64,000 bases of DNA from a bacterium (GTDB taxonomy: Bacteria; Fibrobacterota; Fibrobacteria; UBA11236): NCBI GenBank assembly GCA_900299345.1, contig OMJM01000022.1, positions 1-64,000 on the forward strand, in the 5' to 3' direction. The first letter of the stretch is position 1. Each line of letters starts with the position of its first letter. Positions 53,826-62,259 of this stretch are shown piece by piece. The translations under genes and the position numbers were made by a program. The notes beneath the pieces were generated by a model. That model was not told the DNA's origin. It saw nothing but the letters and a program-made list of their open reading frames with translations, and did not search any database.

Positions 53826-56018
53826 TTAACCGTTCGGCGGTGGTGGCGGCAGGAATTCGAAGAGCAGAATTCCCGCGCATTTTCCACGGCGGGTCTCCAG
53901 ATATTCCTTGAAATCCTGTTCCACCACCATTCCTTTGAGTTGTCCTGCATGCCGCAACATGGGTTTGCCGGATTCGGAATCGATGAAGCCGGTATGGGTC
54001 ACGTCCAATCCTTCGATGCCCGTCACAAAGGTGATGCCCAGCAGGCGTTTCCCCAGATTCCATTTTCCAGCCAATTGCAGAGCCTTTTCATAAGGGAGGT
54101 AGGGAATGTCTACGACAGGATCGCTGGCGGGAACGGTTAATCCCCTGGCCGCGAGCAGTTTTCCCTTGAGCAAGGTTTTGCGAACCACGGTGTCTCCGGG
54201 AACGCGCAGGATGCGGAAACGCCCGCGATTATTACCGAGCCAGTCGCTCACGAAGAAATGGTTCCTGTTCGCGTAGCCAATCGTGTCTCCATGGTAGCGA
54301 ATGGGCAGGATGGCGGGTTCCACACCCGATGCTTGATTCGACAGCGCGAGACCAATGGATGACTCGATGAAAGTGACACAATCGAAGCGGCTCATGTCCA
54401 TGATGGGCAGCGGTTCTATGGCGCCATAGCGGCCTTCGCCCGTAGGACCCAGGAAATAAGGCGTTCCCTCCAACGCTTTGGAGAAATAGCGCAATCGATC
54501 GATGAAGTCGGTCGGGAGGTTTGGGCGCGACAGCAGTTTATAGGCCGAGGCCATTGCGGGGCGTTCCTTGTTGTACCACAAGGTCGCGCGGGAGAAAAGA
54601 GAATCCATGAGGTGTGAGGCGGTTTCTGATGAGGCGCGAAAGTCGTTGAGGATCATGGCGGCGGCCAAAGTGTCGCCATCGGCTGCGAAGAGGAAACCGC
54701 ACAATCCCTGTACGTTGCGGATTGAACCTGTCTTGTAGCGGATGACGTTTTCGTCTGTAAAGCCGCGCAATCTGCGACCCGTGGCTCCGTCCAATCCCGG
54801 CATTGCCAGCGAGCCGACATAATCGCGGCCGTAAGGATGCCGCGCCATGCGCGCTAACAGCAACGCAAGGTCCCGCGTTTTGACGCGATTGTCACGCGAC
54901 AGTCCGCAACCGTCATGCAGATCGAACGCATTGGTGTCGAGTTGCATCCGGTTCAGAAAAGCTTTTTCTGCCCGAATGCCCGCTGCAGCGCTGCCCTCGC
55001 CATAAACACGCTTTCCAAGATGGCGGAGCAGGTGTTCCGCGTGCAGGTTCTGGCTGCGCTGGTTGGTTTCCTCCACCAGTCCCATCAATGGCGCGGTCGT
55101 GAATCGGAAGGTTTTGAAGACCGCGGTTGCGCGTGCGGAAGGAAAGTCACGGAACACGAGTCCGCGTTGCGCGAGAGCGGTCAGCAAAGCCGCCCGGAAA
55201 TACATCGGGGGATTGCGCACCGGTAACAGCCAGGCACGGCTCCCGGACTCGACACCCACGCGTCCGGTCACTGTCACGGTCGTGGTGTTCGCATGCAATG
55301 TGGCGCCAAGACCATTCCGCCGGCCTTTCACAGTACGGGCGCGGTTGATGACTCTCACATAGCCGACATCAGGAATCACGGAGATCACGGGTGGCGCGCC
55401 GGGTTTTTCCGCGGCCGATACGTTCAGGGCAAACGTATTGTCGTTGTAGGAAAGCGCCGAGATTTCAGCACCGTACCATGTGTCGAAATGATGGGGCTCC
55501 CATGCCTCCGGGCGCCGTGGCCCGGTGAAGAAGGAATCCGAAACGTCCATGGTACCCAGCACAGTGTCGATGCCCAGGGCTTTGATGGAATCTGCCCATG
55601 CGAGCAACGGTGAAAGCGCGTCTCCGAAAAATCGGTCTGAGATGTTCGGGTCGCCACCGCCAATGACGCGCAGACTTCCGCGCAGGGTCTTGCCGCGCAG
55701 GGTTCCGGCGACTTCCAATGTGGTTGTCGGATAATCGTTGACTGGAAACGCGTCGAGTGATGCTGCGGTCACAATCAACTTGAGGCAGGAGGCGGGGGTG
55801 TACCAATCCGTGTCATTCGCCCGCGCCTCGAAACGTTGGTGCCGCAGCGAATAAATGGCGATGGAGAGATTGCCGCCGACGCGACTGCTTTCAGCGTAAG
55901 CCTGCAGTTCGCGCAACAAAAGCGGGGACGGCTCGGTATGCCATTTTTCCCATGGGAAAGGGCTTGCCTCGGCGAACGTCGACAGTGTGAGAAGAAGCAG
56001 GGGAACGAATTTTTTCAT
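53826..56018 (-). CDS. Fusion of PBP4-type D-Ala-D-Ala carboxypeptidase (S13) and DUF1460
   Basis: The 730-residue exported protein has a signal peptide (1-18, ending AEAS). The S13/PBP4 half shows SxxK in PASCLKLIV (about residue 75), the Ser-x-x-Asn region GCGLSRDN and the KTG triad in RYKTGSIRNVQG. This part trims or cross-links peptidoglycan peptides. From about residue 500 a DUF1460 domain follows (MDMSRFDCVTFIESSIGLAL with the Cys nucleophile, YANRNHFFVSDWL with the His), an NlpC/P60-like amidase fold. Both halves act on the same polymer, so the fusion couples two cell-wall activities. Its ATG overlaps the aroA stop (ATGA). Confidence 0.9.
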   Translation of the reverse strand: MKKFVPLLLLTLSTFAEASPFPWEKWHTEPSPLLLRELQAYAESSRVGGNLSIAIYSLRHQRFEARANDTDWYTPASCLKLIVTAASLDAFPVNDYPTTTLEVAGTLRGKTLRGSLRVIGGGDPNISDRFFGDALSPLLAWADSIKALGIDTVLGTMDVSDSFFTGPRRPEAWEPHHFDTWYGAEISALSYNDNTFALNVSAAEKPGAPPVISVIPDVGYVRVINRARTVKGRRNGLGATLHANTTTVTVTGRVGVESGSRAWLLPVRNPPMYFRAALLTALAQRGLVFRDFPSARATAVFKTFRFTTAPLMGLVEETNQRSQNLHAEHLLRHLGKRVYGEGSAAAGIRAEKAFLNRMQLDTNAFDLHDGCGLSRDNRVKTRDLALLLARMARHPYGRDYVGSLAMPGLDGATGRRLRGFTDENVIRYKTGSIRNVQGLCGFLFAADGDTLAAAMILNDFRASSETASHLMDSLFSRATLWYNKERPAMASAYKLLSRPNLPTDFIDRLRYFSKALEGTPYFLGPTGEGRYGAIEPLPIMDMSRFDCVTFIESSIGLALSNQASGVEPAILPIRYHGDTIGYANRNHFFVSDWLGNNRGRFRILRVPGDTVVRKTLLKGKLLAARGLTVPASDPVVDIPYLPYEKALQLAGKWNLGKRLLGITFVTGIEGLDVTHTGFIDSESGKPMLRHAGQLKGMVVEQDFKEYLETRRGKCAGILLFEFLPPPPPNG

Positions 56019-57307
56019 GCTCCCGCTAGCTTCCTGAAGTCATCGAAGTAACCGGGATAGGTTTTGCGCACGCACCCGGGATCGCGAATCGTGATGGGGA
56101 TGCCACCCAGCGACACAAGAGAAAAACACATGGCCATGCGATGGTCCTCGTAGGTGTCGATTTCGGCGGGAAATAATTTTTGAGGAGGCTCAATGGAGAT
56201 CCAATCCGGACCTTCCTCGACCATCGCGCCAACCTTGCGTAATTCTGTGGCCATCGCCTTCAATCGATCCGTTTCTTTCAATCGCCAGTTTCCGACGTTA
56301 CGGATGGTGGTTTTCCCTTGGGCAAAGAGTGCGGTCATCGCCAGCGTCATTCCGGTATCTGACATTAAATCCATATCGGCGTCAATGCCGCGCAGCGCTC
56401 CGGATCCATGTACCGTGATTCGATCGCTGCCGTATTCAACCTTCGCGCCCATAAGCTCCAGCATGCGCGCAAACCCTGCCTCACCCTGCGCGGAATCCCG
56501 GCCAATGCCTGACACGGTAATCGGCCCGCCCGCGATGGCGGCGGCGGCAAGGAAGTATGAGGCGGAGGAGGCGTCAGGCTCAATCACAAAGGTGCCGGGA
56601 GATTGGTATCCCGAAGGGTTTTGGATCCGGAAACGCTTGAACGCTTCGCGTTCCACAGTTGCGTTGAAATCCCGCATGACTTTGAGCGTGAGATCGACAT
56701 AGGGCGCAGAGACCAATTTTCCCTCCACACCGACTTCCGAATCGCCACGACACAGAGGCAAGGTCAGAATTAATCCCGTGGTGAATTGACTGGAAAGGTC
56801 GCCTCGAATACGCGTGAGGCCTCCCGCGAGTCCACGTGCGTGAATCGTCAGCGGGGGAAAGCCGTCCTTATCGCCGTATTCGATTCGCGTGTTTCCGGAC
56901 AGAGGCTTGAGCGCGTCCACGAGATCGCCGATGGGGCGTTCGCGCATGCGTGGGATGCCGTCAATGCGAAATATCCCGTCCCCGGCGCATAGTAAGGCAG
57001 TCAGGATTCGCGTGGCGGTTCCAGAGTTTCCGAGGAACAGGGAAACATCACCGTTCGGAGCTTTTAATCCTTCCCCCTGGCCTTCGACTTTTACGTCTCC
57101 TGAAGAAGTGGAGGCGATTGGGATGCCGATTTTCGCCAATGCCTGTCGCATCAGTGTGACATCTTCGCCGTCCGGAAGATTCTCCAGTACGGTGGTTCCG
57201 CGGGCCACAGCAGCCAGCGGCAAAGCCCGGTTGGCGATGCTTTTGGATCCCGGCGGGCGGAGGGTTCCGGTGAAGCGGGAGATGGGTGGAAGAACCAGTT
57301 TTTCCAT
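56015..57307 (-). CDS. aroA: EPSP synthase AroA
   Basis: AroA joins shikimate-3-phosphate and PEP in the shikimate pathway. The 430 residues show GSKSIANRALPLAA, LFLGNSGTATR (with Ser instead of the common Ala), PRMRERPIGDLVDAL, RGDLSSQFTTGL, the DDH-type segment MDLMSDTGMTLAM, RLKETDRL and DTYEDHRMAMCFSL. The start is ATG 57307, six bases after TACGTTTG; the track's TTG at 57316 is part of that element. The downstream gene is coupled by a 4-nt overlap. Confidence 0.95.
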   Translation of the reverse strand: MEKLVLPPISRFTGTLRPPGSKSIANRALPLAAVARGTTVLENLPDGEDVTLMRQALAKIGIPIASTSSGDVKVEGQGEGLKAPNGDVSLFLGNSGTATRILTALLCAGDGIFRIDGIPRMRERPIGDLVDALKPLSGNTRIEYGDKDGFPPLTIHARGLAGGLTRIRGDLSSQFTTGLILTLPLCRGDSEVGVEGKLVSAPYVDLTLKVMRDFNATVEREAFKRFRIQNPSGYQSPGTFVIEPDASSASYFLAAAAIAGGPITVSGIGRDSAQGEAGFARMLELMGAKVEYGSDRITVHGSGALRGIDADMDLMSDTGMTLAMTALFAQGKTTIRNVGNWRLKETDRLKAMATELRKVGAMVEEGPDWISIEPPQKLFPAEIDTYEDHRMAMCFSLVSLGGIPITIRDPGCVRKTYPGYFDDFRKLAGA

Positions 57308-57313
57308 TGAAAT

Positions 57314-57321
57314 CAAACGTA
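57314..57321 (-). promoter_or_regulatory. TAnnTTTG promoter element of aroA
   Basis: TACGTTTG on the minus strand ends 6 nt before ATG 57307. No ribosome site is visible, so a leaderless mRNA is implied. Confidence 0.55.
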
Positions 57322-57438
57322 CAAAATGGGGGATTTGAAGAGCTCGCAGTTTGCGGCAGCAGGCTTTTAAATTAAATGCGAAGTGCTATACTGGAAGTTG
57401 ATTTTGCCGTATGGACTTCGTGAGAAATAAATTGCTTT

Positions 57439-58350
57439 ATGAATTCGATGCATTTCTCAAGTCAGATTAAAACCCTTCTCGGTGCTTCTCTTCTCACTTT
57501 GTCCGTCGTCTTCGCCGAACCCAAGGGTGTCGACGTCAATCTGTTCATGCAGCTCTCCAGGCCCGCCGTTTCCGTCAAAACCCCCGCTTACGGTTGGTTG
57601 GACTACGGAACGAACAATGAAGTGACCCCCGGCTTCGAAGTTCATTACCAGCGCTACGGACTCTCCATGTCTCCATCCTTGTGGGGAACTTCGCGAGAGC
57701 TTGCCCTTCACCCTCCGACGAAATTTTTTGACGCCAAAGGATTTTACTACGGCAAGAATTGGGGATTTGATCTTTACTATCAGTACTTCCGGGGCTTTTA
57801 CGTCATGCGCGATACCCAAAGCTTCGATAATTCCGGCTTGAATCTCGGTATGTTCACTTTCAACGTTTACCGCCCGCTCACGAAAGGGTCGCGTGTTTAC
57901 AACATGACCGACGGGATTTCAAAGAATGGGATCAAATGGAATTTCTATTACCTCTTGGGTGGGGCGTATCATAACATGGAAACTCATGTCACGTTGCTGC
58001 CGGGGTTGAACGACAGTGATGGTATGAGCCTGATCGATCTTCGCCACGCCAAGACCTACGACGTCTTTGGTGCTTTGGGAGTCATGCTCAATACTTGCTT
58101 TCACGGGTTCTATGTGGATGCAGGAGTGTTCGGGGGTTACGGCCCGCAGTATCGTGTTGTGAACACCAAGTTGGATCGATACGATGTGACCATCAAGGTG
58201 GGGTTGAGGGCCGATGCAGGATATCGAAACAATCGTTTCGGCGTGGGAATGGATGTTCAGGATGACGGCAACACCCTCGAGTTCGATGAGCGCCGCCGGA
58301 TCGGATATCAATCCGTTCTCGTCAGGATGTCCCTCGAGCTTTTTCTCTAA
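57439..58350 (+). CDS. DUF4421-like outer membrane protein
   Basis: The 303-residue product has a signal peptide (about 1-27, ending VFAE). The mature part alternates polar and aromatic residues in strands (GLSMSPSLWGTS, GFYYGKNWGFDLYYQYFRGFYV, IKWNFYYLLGG, FGVGMDV), as in an outer-membrane barrel of the DUF4421 type. It ends with SVLVRMSLELFL, a C-terminal strand close to the usual barrel signal. TATACTGG about 40 nt upstream may be a promoter element. The TAA stop overlaps the convergent ftsE stop. Confidence 0.75.
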   Translation: MNSMHFSSQIKTLLGASLLTLSVVFAEPKGVDVNLFMQLSRPAVSVKTPAYGWLDYGTNNEVTPGFEVHYQRYGLSMSPSLWGTSRELALHPPTKFFDAKGFYYGKNWGFDLYYQYFRGFYVMRDTQSFDNSGLNLGMFTFNVYRPLTKGSRVYNMTDGISKNGIKWNFYYLLGGAYHNMETHVTLLPGLNDSDGMSLIDLRHAKTYDVFGALGVMLNTCFHGFYVDAGVFGGYGPQYRVVNTKLDRYDVTIKVGLRADAGYRNNRFGVGMDVQDDGNTLEFDERRRIGYQSVLVRMSLELFL

Positions 58351-59042
58351 ACTGCGCTTCGACCAAATTCAGGTGATGTGACCGCGCCGCGTTCCAGTCG
58401 GATGCGGCGGTAGGGCAGATTCTGAATCAAAGGCTCATCATGTGTCGCCATGATGACAGTGGCTCCGAGCGCGTGAATGTCCTGGAACAACCTGAGGATT
58501 CCCTGCGATGTTTCCGGATCGAGATTCCCCGTGGGTTCGTCTGCCAGCAGGACGTAAGGTTCGTTGGCTACAGCTCGCGCGATGGCCACGCGCTGCTGTT
58601 CCCCTCCGGACAGTTCGTGAGGCAAACTGCGCTGACGGTGGGATAATCCGGTCAGGGCGAGTACTTCGACCACGCGCTCTTTCAGACGGGGCTCCGGCAC
58701 TCCGGAGACGCGCAAGGCAAGCGCCACATTCTCAAAGACGTCGCGATCTGGAAGCAGTTTGAAATCTTGAAAGACCACACCGAGATGACGGCGAAGCCAC
58801 TGCACGCGTTTGGGCGCAATACGCTCTCTCGAGTTGTAGACTTGATCGGGGCCGAAGGTCATGCTGATTTCACCTTCGTCGGGCTGTTCATCCAAATACA
58901 GGAGCTTCAGCACCGTGGACTTGCCCGCGCCGTTGGGGCCTGTGAGCAGGACAAACTCCGAGGGTTCCACGCGAAAATCCGCGGCATCCAGCGCCGTCAC
59001 GTTGCCGGAATATCTCTTGGTCACATGATGAAATTCAATCAT
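58347..59042 (-). CDS. ftsE: Cell division ATP-binding protein FtsE
   Basis: The 231-residue ABC ATPase starts MIEFHHVTKRYSGNVTAL, has Walker A GPNGAGKST, signature LSGGEQQRV, Walker B VLLADEPTG and switch His in MATHDE. FtsE pairs with the membrane protein FtsX to activate peptidoglycan hydrolases at the septum. No ftsX gene follows; the next gene downstream on this strand is far away. The ATG overlaps the methyltransferase stop (ATGA), so the two are coupled. A LolD-type role is a weaker alternative. Confidence 0.85.
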   Translation of the reverse strand: MIEFHHVTKRYSGNVTALDAADFRVEPSEFVLLTGPNGAGKSTVLKLLYLDEQPDEGEISMTFGPDQVYNSRERIAPKRVQWLRRHLGVVFQDFKLLPDRDVFENVALALRVSGVPEPRLKERVVEVLALTGLSHRQRSLPHELSGGEQQRVAIARAVANEPYVLLADEPTGNLDPETSQGILRLFQDIHALGATVIMATHDEPLIQNLPYRRIRLERGAVTSPEFGRSAV

Positions 59043-59788
59043 GGCTTCTGCAACACGAAATGCAGTCGTTCATTCTTGTCCGTCCCCGGCTTCAAGGTAA
59101 AATCCGCCAAGCAAGCCAGCGTCGAAAAGCCGGTTTGCCTGGCCAATTTCTTTACGGCCGCCGCAGGGTACACGCGTTGGCGGTGCACTTCTTCCCGCCG
59201 GTCGTAACGTCCATCAGATCCGGCCACAAACAGAGTGAAGAGGTTGAGCTGGGTTCTGCTCGGCGCATCATATTGACTTGTCCGCACGCTGACGCATCCT
59301 TCCAATTCCTCGAAGTCGATGGCATTGGCGAAGTGGGTCTTCGAACAGGCTTCAGTGGTCACGTCGAAGATGAACAGGCCTCCCGATCGCAATACGCGGT
59401 GGGCTTCTTGCATGGTGGAAAGAACGCCGTCCGGTTCTGTCAGGTAATTGAGACTGTCGTAGATCATGAGAACCAAATCGAATGGAGCCTTCACAGATAA
59501 TGCACGGGAATCGCAAGCGATTCGCAAGGGCGGGGCGTTCGCTCCAAAGGGCGCGCGACCCAGCATGGAAGGACTTAAATCCGAATAAACCGCAAAGGCT
59601 TTGGGAAACAGGGCGGGGGAAGCGAAGGGGCACGTCCCGGCTGCCAGCTCAAGAACCCGTTGTGGTGGCTTGATGCCGTGATAGGTTCGCCATAGTGCCC
59701 GGATATGGTGAGCCCAACCGGGATAGTCCACATGGGACATTACGCGGTTGTAGAACGGCGCAAGGGCTTGGTAAGGAGTGGCGCCCAT
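59039..59788 (-). CDS. Class I SAM-dependent methyltransferase
   Basis: The 249-residue protein has motif I VLELAAGTCPFA (about 44-55), motif II-like VYSDLSPSML, and IYDSLNYLTEPDG with VLRSGGLFIFDV (motif post-III). The layout is that of methyltransferase family 25/11-type enzymes for small molecules or sugars. The substrate is unknown. The ATG is 5 nt after the SurA-like gene stop and the end overlaps ftsE, so it belongs to the PpiC-SurA-MTase-ftsE operon. Confidence 0.87.
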   Translation of the reverse strand: MGATPYQALAPFYNRVMSHVDYPGWAHHIRALWRTYHGIKPPQRVLELAAGTCPFASPALFPKAFAVYSDLSPSMLGRAPFGANAPPLRIACDSRALSVKAPFDLVLMIYDSLNYLTEPDGVLSTMQEAHRVLRSGGLFIFDVTTEACSKTHFANAIDFEELEGCVSVRTSQYDAPSRTQLNLFTLFVAGSDGRYDRREEVHRQRVYPAAAVKKLARQTGFSTLACLADFTLKPGTDKNERLHFVLQKP

Positions 59789-59793
59789 CGCGC

Positions 59794-61152
59794 TTAGTGC
59801 GAGGAGTTGTCGCCTGCTTCGGCGTCGGGAGATTCTTCAGAACTCTTGAATTGAGCAATGCGGCTTTCGACGGAAACGCGATCGCGCCATTTTTCGAGGA
59901 GGCTGGAGAGCTTTTGCGAGATCAACAACTCCTTGGCGTATTGACTGATTGTGGCGTAGTCTTCTTCCAAAGTGAGATGCCGTTCGCTCACTTTGCGATC
60001 CAGTCGGAAAAGGTGGTAGCTGTCGCCGATAAGGACGGCGCCACTGATTCCCCCCTCCGGCAAAGAGTCCACGACTTCCTTGTAGGCTGAATTCAGTGAG
60101 TCGTGTTGGAACCAGCCAAGGTCACCGCCCATTTCGCGGGTCTGGCGATCTTCGGAAAAAGACCGTGCTGCGGAACGGAAGGCCTGCTCGGTTTTCAGCG
60201 CTTGTCCAACGGAGTCGAGAAAGTGATGCGCGCGCACGGTGTCTTCGGCGGAGGGGATGACTTTGATGAGAATATGCGAGGTGCGGATTTCGTTGTCCTT
60301 GCGCGCGGTGAGGCGTATGATATGGTAACCGAAACGGGTCTTGACGGGATGGGCCGTGTAATCGCCCGCGTCAAGGACATAGGCAGCCCGTTCATAATCC
60401 GGATCCAGAGTCCCACGTTTGGTGTACCCCAGATCCCCACCGTCTTTTCCGGAGAAATCATCGGAACGATCTTTCGCTAGTTCGGCAAAGCTTTCTCCCT
60501 TGTCCAGTCTGGTAATCAGAATTTGGGCCTGTGCTCTTGCCGTGGAATCAATGGCATTATTCGCCTTGATGCGCCATTGGATGTGGGACAGGCGCACTCC
60601 GTCGTGTTGCACGGGCAGGCTGTCACGATACTTTTCGAAAAATTCACGCACTTGAAGTTGTGAAGGATCGGGATCGCCCACGAATTTCATCTGCAGTTTC
60701 TGGCGGTACATCTGGTCGCGCGTCTGATCCTTGATGCGCGCCTTGAACTGGCCGAGCGACATGCCAGTGGCCTGCTTCAGGGCCAGTTCGAGCTGTTTTT
60801 CCCCGCCCTGTTGCTGCACGACCCGACCATACCATTCGTCGGCCTTGGCGTCCGCGTCTTTGTCCGAGACTTTGAGAGTCGTGTCCTGCTTGGCCCGGGC
60901 AACCAGAATCTTTTCGTCTATGAGCCTCGCGAGGACTTCCTTTCGTTGTTCAGAAACGGCTTGAGCCTCGAAGGCGGGGCGCTGGGAAGCCATGGCCTGC
61001 CGGAGTTCCTCGACATCGGAAAAGAGAATGGGAGTTCCATCCACCACCGCGGCAACGCCTTCGACGGGAGTGCGTGCGGCATGGCCCATTGCCACAAGCA
61101 CGGAAAGAACGAGTCCTGTAATGTTAATGGATTGCAGACGCGGAATCCGCAT
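59794..61152 (-). CDS. SurA-type periplasmic chaperone with two parvulin domains
   Basis: The 452-residue protein has a signal peptide (about 1-25). An N-terminal SurA-like helical part (ARTPVEGVAAVVDGTPILFSDVEELRQ) precedes two PpiC rotamase domains, the first around 190-265 (LSHIQWRIKANNA...GDLGYTKRGTLDP) and the second around 285-380 (RTSHILIKVIPSAEDT...GGDLGWFQHDSL). SurA escorts outer-membrane barrels. It overlaps the upstream PpiC lipoprotein gene by 29 nt, so the two are coupled. Confidence 0.92.
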   Translation of the reverse strand: MRIPRLQSINITGLVLSVLVAMGHAARTPVEGVAAVVDGTPILFSDVEELRQAMASQRPAFEAQAVSEQRKEVLARLIDEKILVARAKQDTTLKVSDKDADAKADEWYGRVVQQQGGEKQLELALKQATGMSLGQFKARIKDQTRDQMYRQKLQMKFVGDPDPSQLQVREFFEKYRDSLPVQHDGVRLSHIQWRIKANNAIDSTARAQAQILITRLDKGESFAELAKDRSDDFSGKDGGDLGYTKRGTLDPDYERAAYVLDAGDYTAHPVKTRFGYHIIRLTARKDNEIRTSHILIKVIPSAEDTVRAHHFLDSVGQALKTEQAFRSAARSFSEDRQTREMGGDLGWFQHDSLNSAYKEVVDSLPEGGISGAVLIGDSYHLFRLDRKVSERHLTLEEDYATISQYAKELLISQKLSSLLEKWRDRVSVESRIAQFKSSEESPDAEAGDNSSH

Positions 61153-62056
61153 GATTTTGTTCCTCCACCGGTGCGGAATCCTCGCCAGTTTTTTCCTGAG
61201 TGTTTTCCTGACCCGGGATGAGATCGAGGTTGACGTTTACCGCCACCCCTTCCTTGTACTGGCGGATTTTCGCCTCGCGCATCCGATCCTTTTGTTCCAT
61301 CACCAACTGGTTGTTGATGACTTCCTTGACTTCACTGAAGGGGGCGGGAATGCCGGCCTCCTGCCGTTCGAGTAGTTTCACGAGATACACGCCATCTGGA
61401 CAGCTGAGAGGAGCTGAAATCCATCCCGGTCTTGCTTCGCTCAGATCATGCAAAAGACAGGCCGGAATTTCCCCGGGTTTACGGAAAGGTACCGCAGCTT
61501 CGCCGGTGGAATCCAGCGAATTTCCCGATGCGATGGCACTAAAATTATCCCCTCTGACTTTTGAACGTAGGGCAAGCGCCTCTTTCAGTGAGTTGACGCG
61601 GATGTGGACATATCGGAATTGGGCCGATTTGCGCTTGAATTCGTCCTTGTGCATTTCGTAGTAGCGCGTCATGGCCGCTTCATCCGGCTCGAACTCCTGA
61701 TTGGCTCCTTCTCGGGCCAGAAATTCTTCGATAACGGCCTTGCGGCGGAGCTGTTCCAGTTTGCGGACGACTTTCGGGTCCTGATCCAGCTTCGACCGGA
61801 GAGCCTGCTGATAGACGACTTCATCATCGATCCAGCGCTGGATGAAATCGAGGTACTGTTCCCTCGGCAATACTTTTTCGTATTCGGGCGGAAAACTTTC
61901 CCGAACTTCTTCCAATGTCAATTTGGCCTGATCCACCTGTGCTAACACCACGGAGGGAGCTTCAGATTTTCGACAGCCTGAAAGTAACAGGGCCTGTAAT
62001 AAAAGCCACGCTGCCACGATCCCGGTAAATTGGGGGTAAAAAGAAACGGAAGGCAC
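61124..62056 (-). CDS. PpiC-type peptidyl-prolyl isomerase lipoprotein
   Basis: The 310-residue product has a lipoprotein signal with box LLSGC (Cys28). The middle is helical (EEVRESFPPEYEKVLPREQYLDFIQRWIDDEVVYQQA) like SurA/PrsA-type chaperone parts, and a PPIase-like domain follows (RYVHIRVNSLKEAL..., ...GWISAPLSCPDGVYLVKLLERQ), somewhat diverged. It is the first gene of the operon with the SurA-like protein, and both should work on outer-membrane protein folding. The start is GTG 62056, 4 nt after TATATTGC. Confidence 0.85.
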   Translation of the reverse strand: MPSVSFYPQFTGIVAAWLLLQALLLSGCRKSEAPSVVLAQVDQAKLTLEEVRESFPPEYEKVLPREQYLDFIQRWIDDEVVYQQALRSKLDQDPKVVRKLEQLRRKAVIEEFLAREGANQEFEPDEAAMTRYYEMHKDEFKRKSAQFRYVHIRVNSLKEALALRSKVRGDNFSAIASGNSLDSTGEAAVPFRKPGEIPACLLHDLSEARPGWISAPLSCPDGVYLVKLLERQEAGIPAPFSEVKEVINNQLVMEQKDRMREAKIRQYKEGVAVNVNLDLIPGQENTQEKTGEDSAPVEEQNHADSASAIH

Positions 62057-62060
62057 GGGG

Positions 62061-62068
62061 GCAATATA
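62061..62068 (-). promoter_or_regulatory. TATATTGC promoter-like element of the PpiC lipoprotein gene
   Basis: TATATTGC on the minus strand lies 4 nt before GTG 62056, another leaderless layout with a slightly altered element. Confidence 0.4.
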
Positions 62069-62259
62069 GATAAGGGGATGGTCTTGGGAAATGGTGTCCT
62101 AGCACACACCAATTCACCGTCTTACGCAGCAAGAAAAGGCAAATCGCCTTATTATTCCTTAACAATTCGCTTGCACAATCTGTACGTCTTGGGATCCCCA
62201 AGAGGGATGGTTCCTGCAAAAAGCGTCGCTCCGCAAAATTCGGAGCCGGAGGAGTTTTG

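Noticed and set aside
53802-54063. Track N-terminus of the Fur-family protein (87 extra residues)
   Set aside because: It lies in an alternative frame of the PBP4-DUF1460 gene and has no homology to Fur; the GTG at 53802 gives the normal family length.
62057-62259. Riboswitch before the VWA gene
   Set aside because: Short stem-loops are present, but none matches a known aptamer core that I can recognise.
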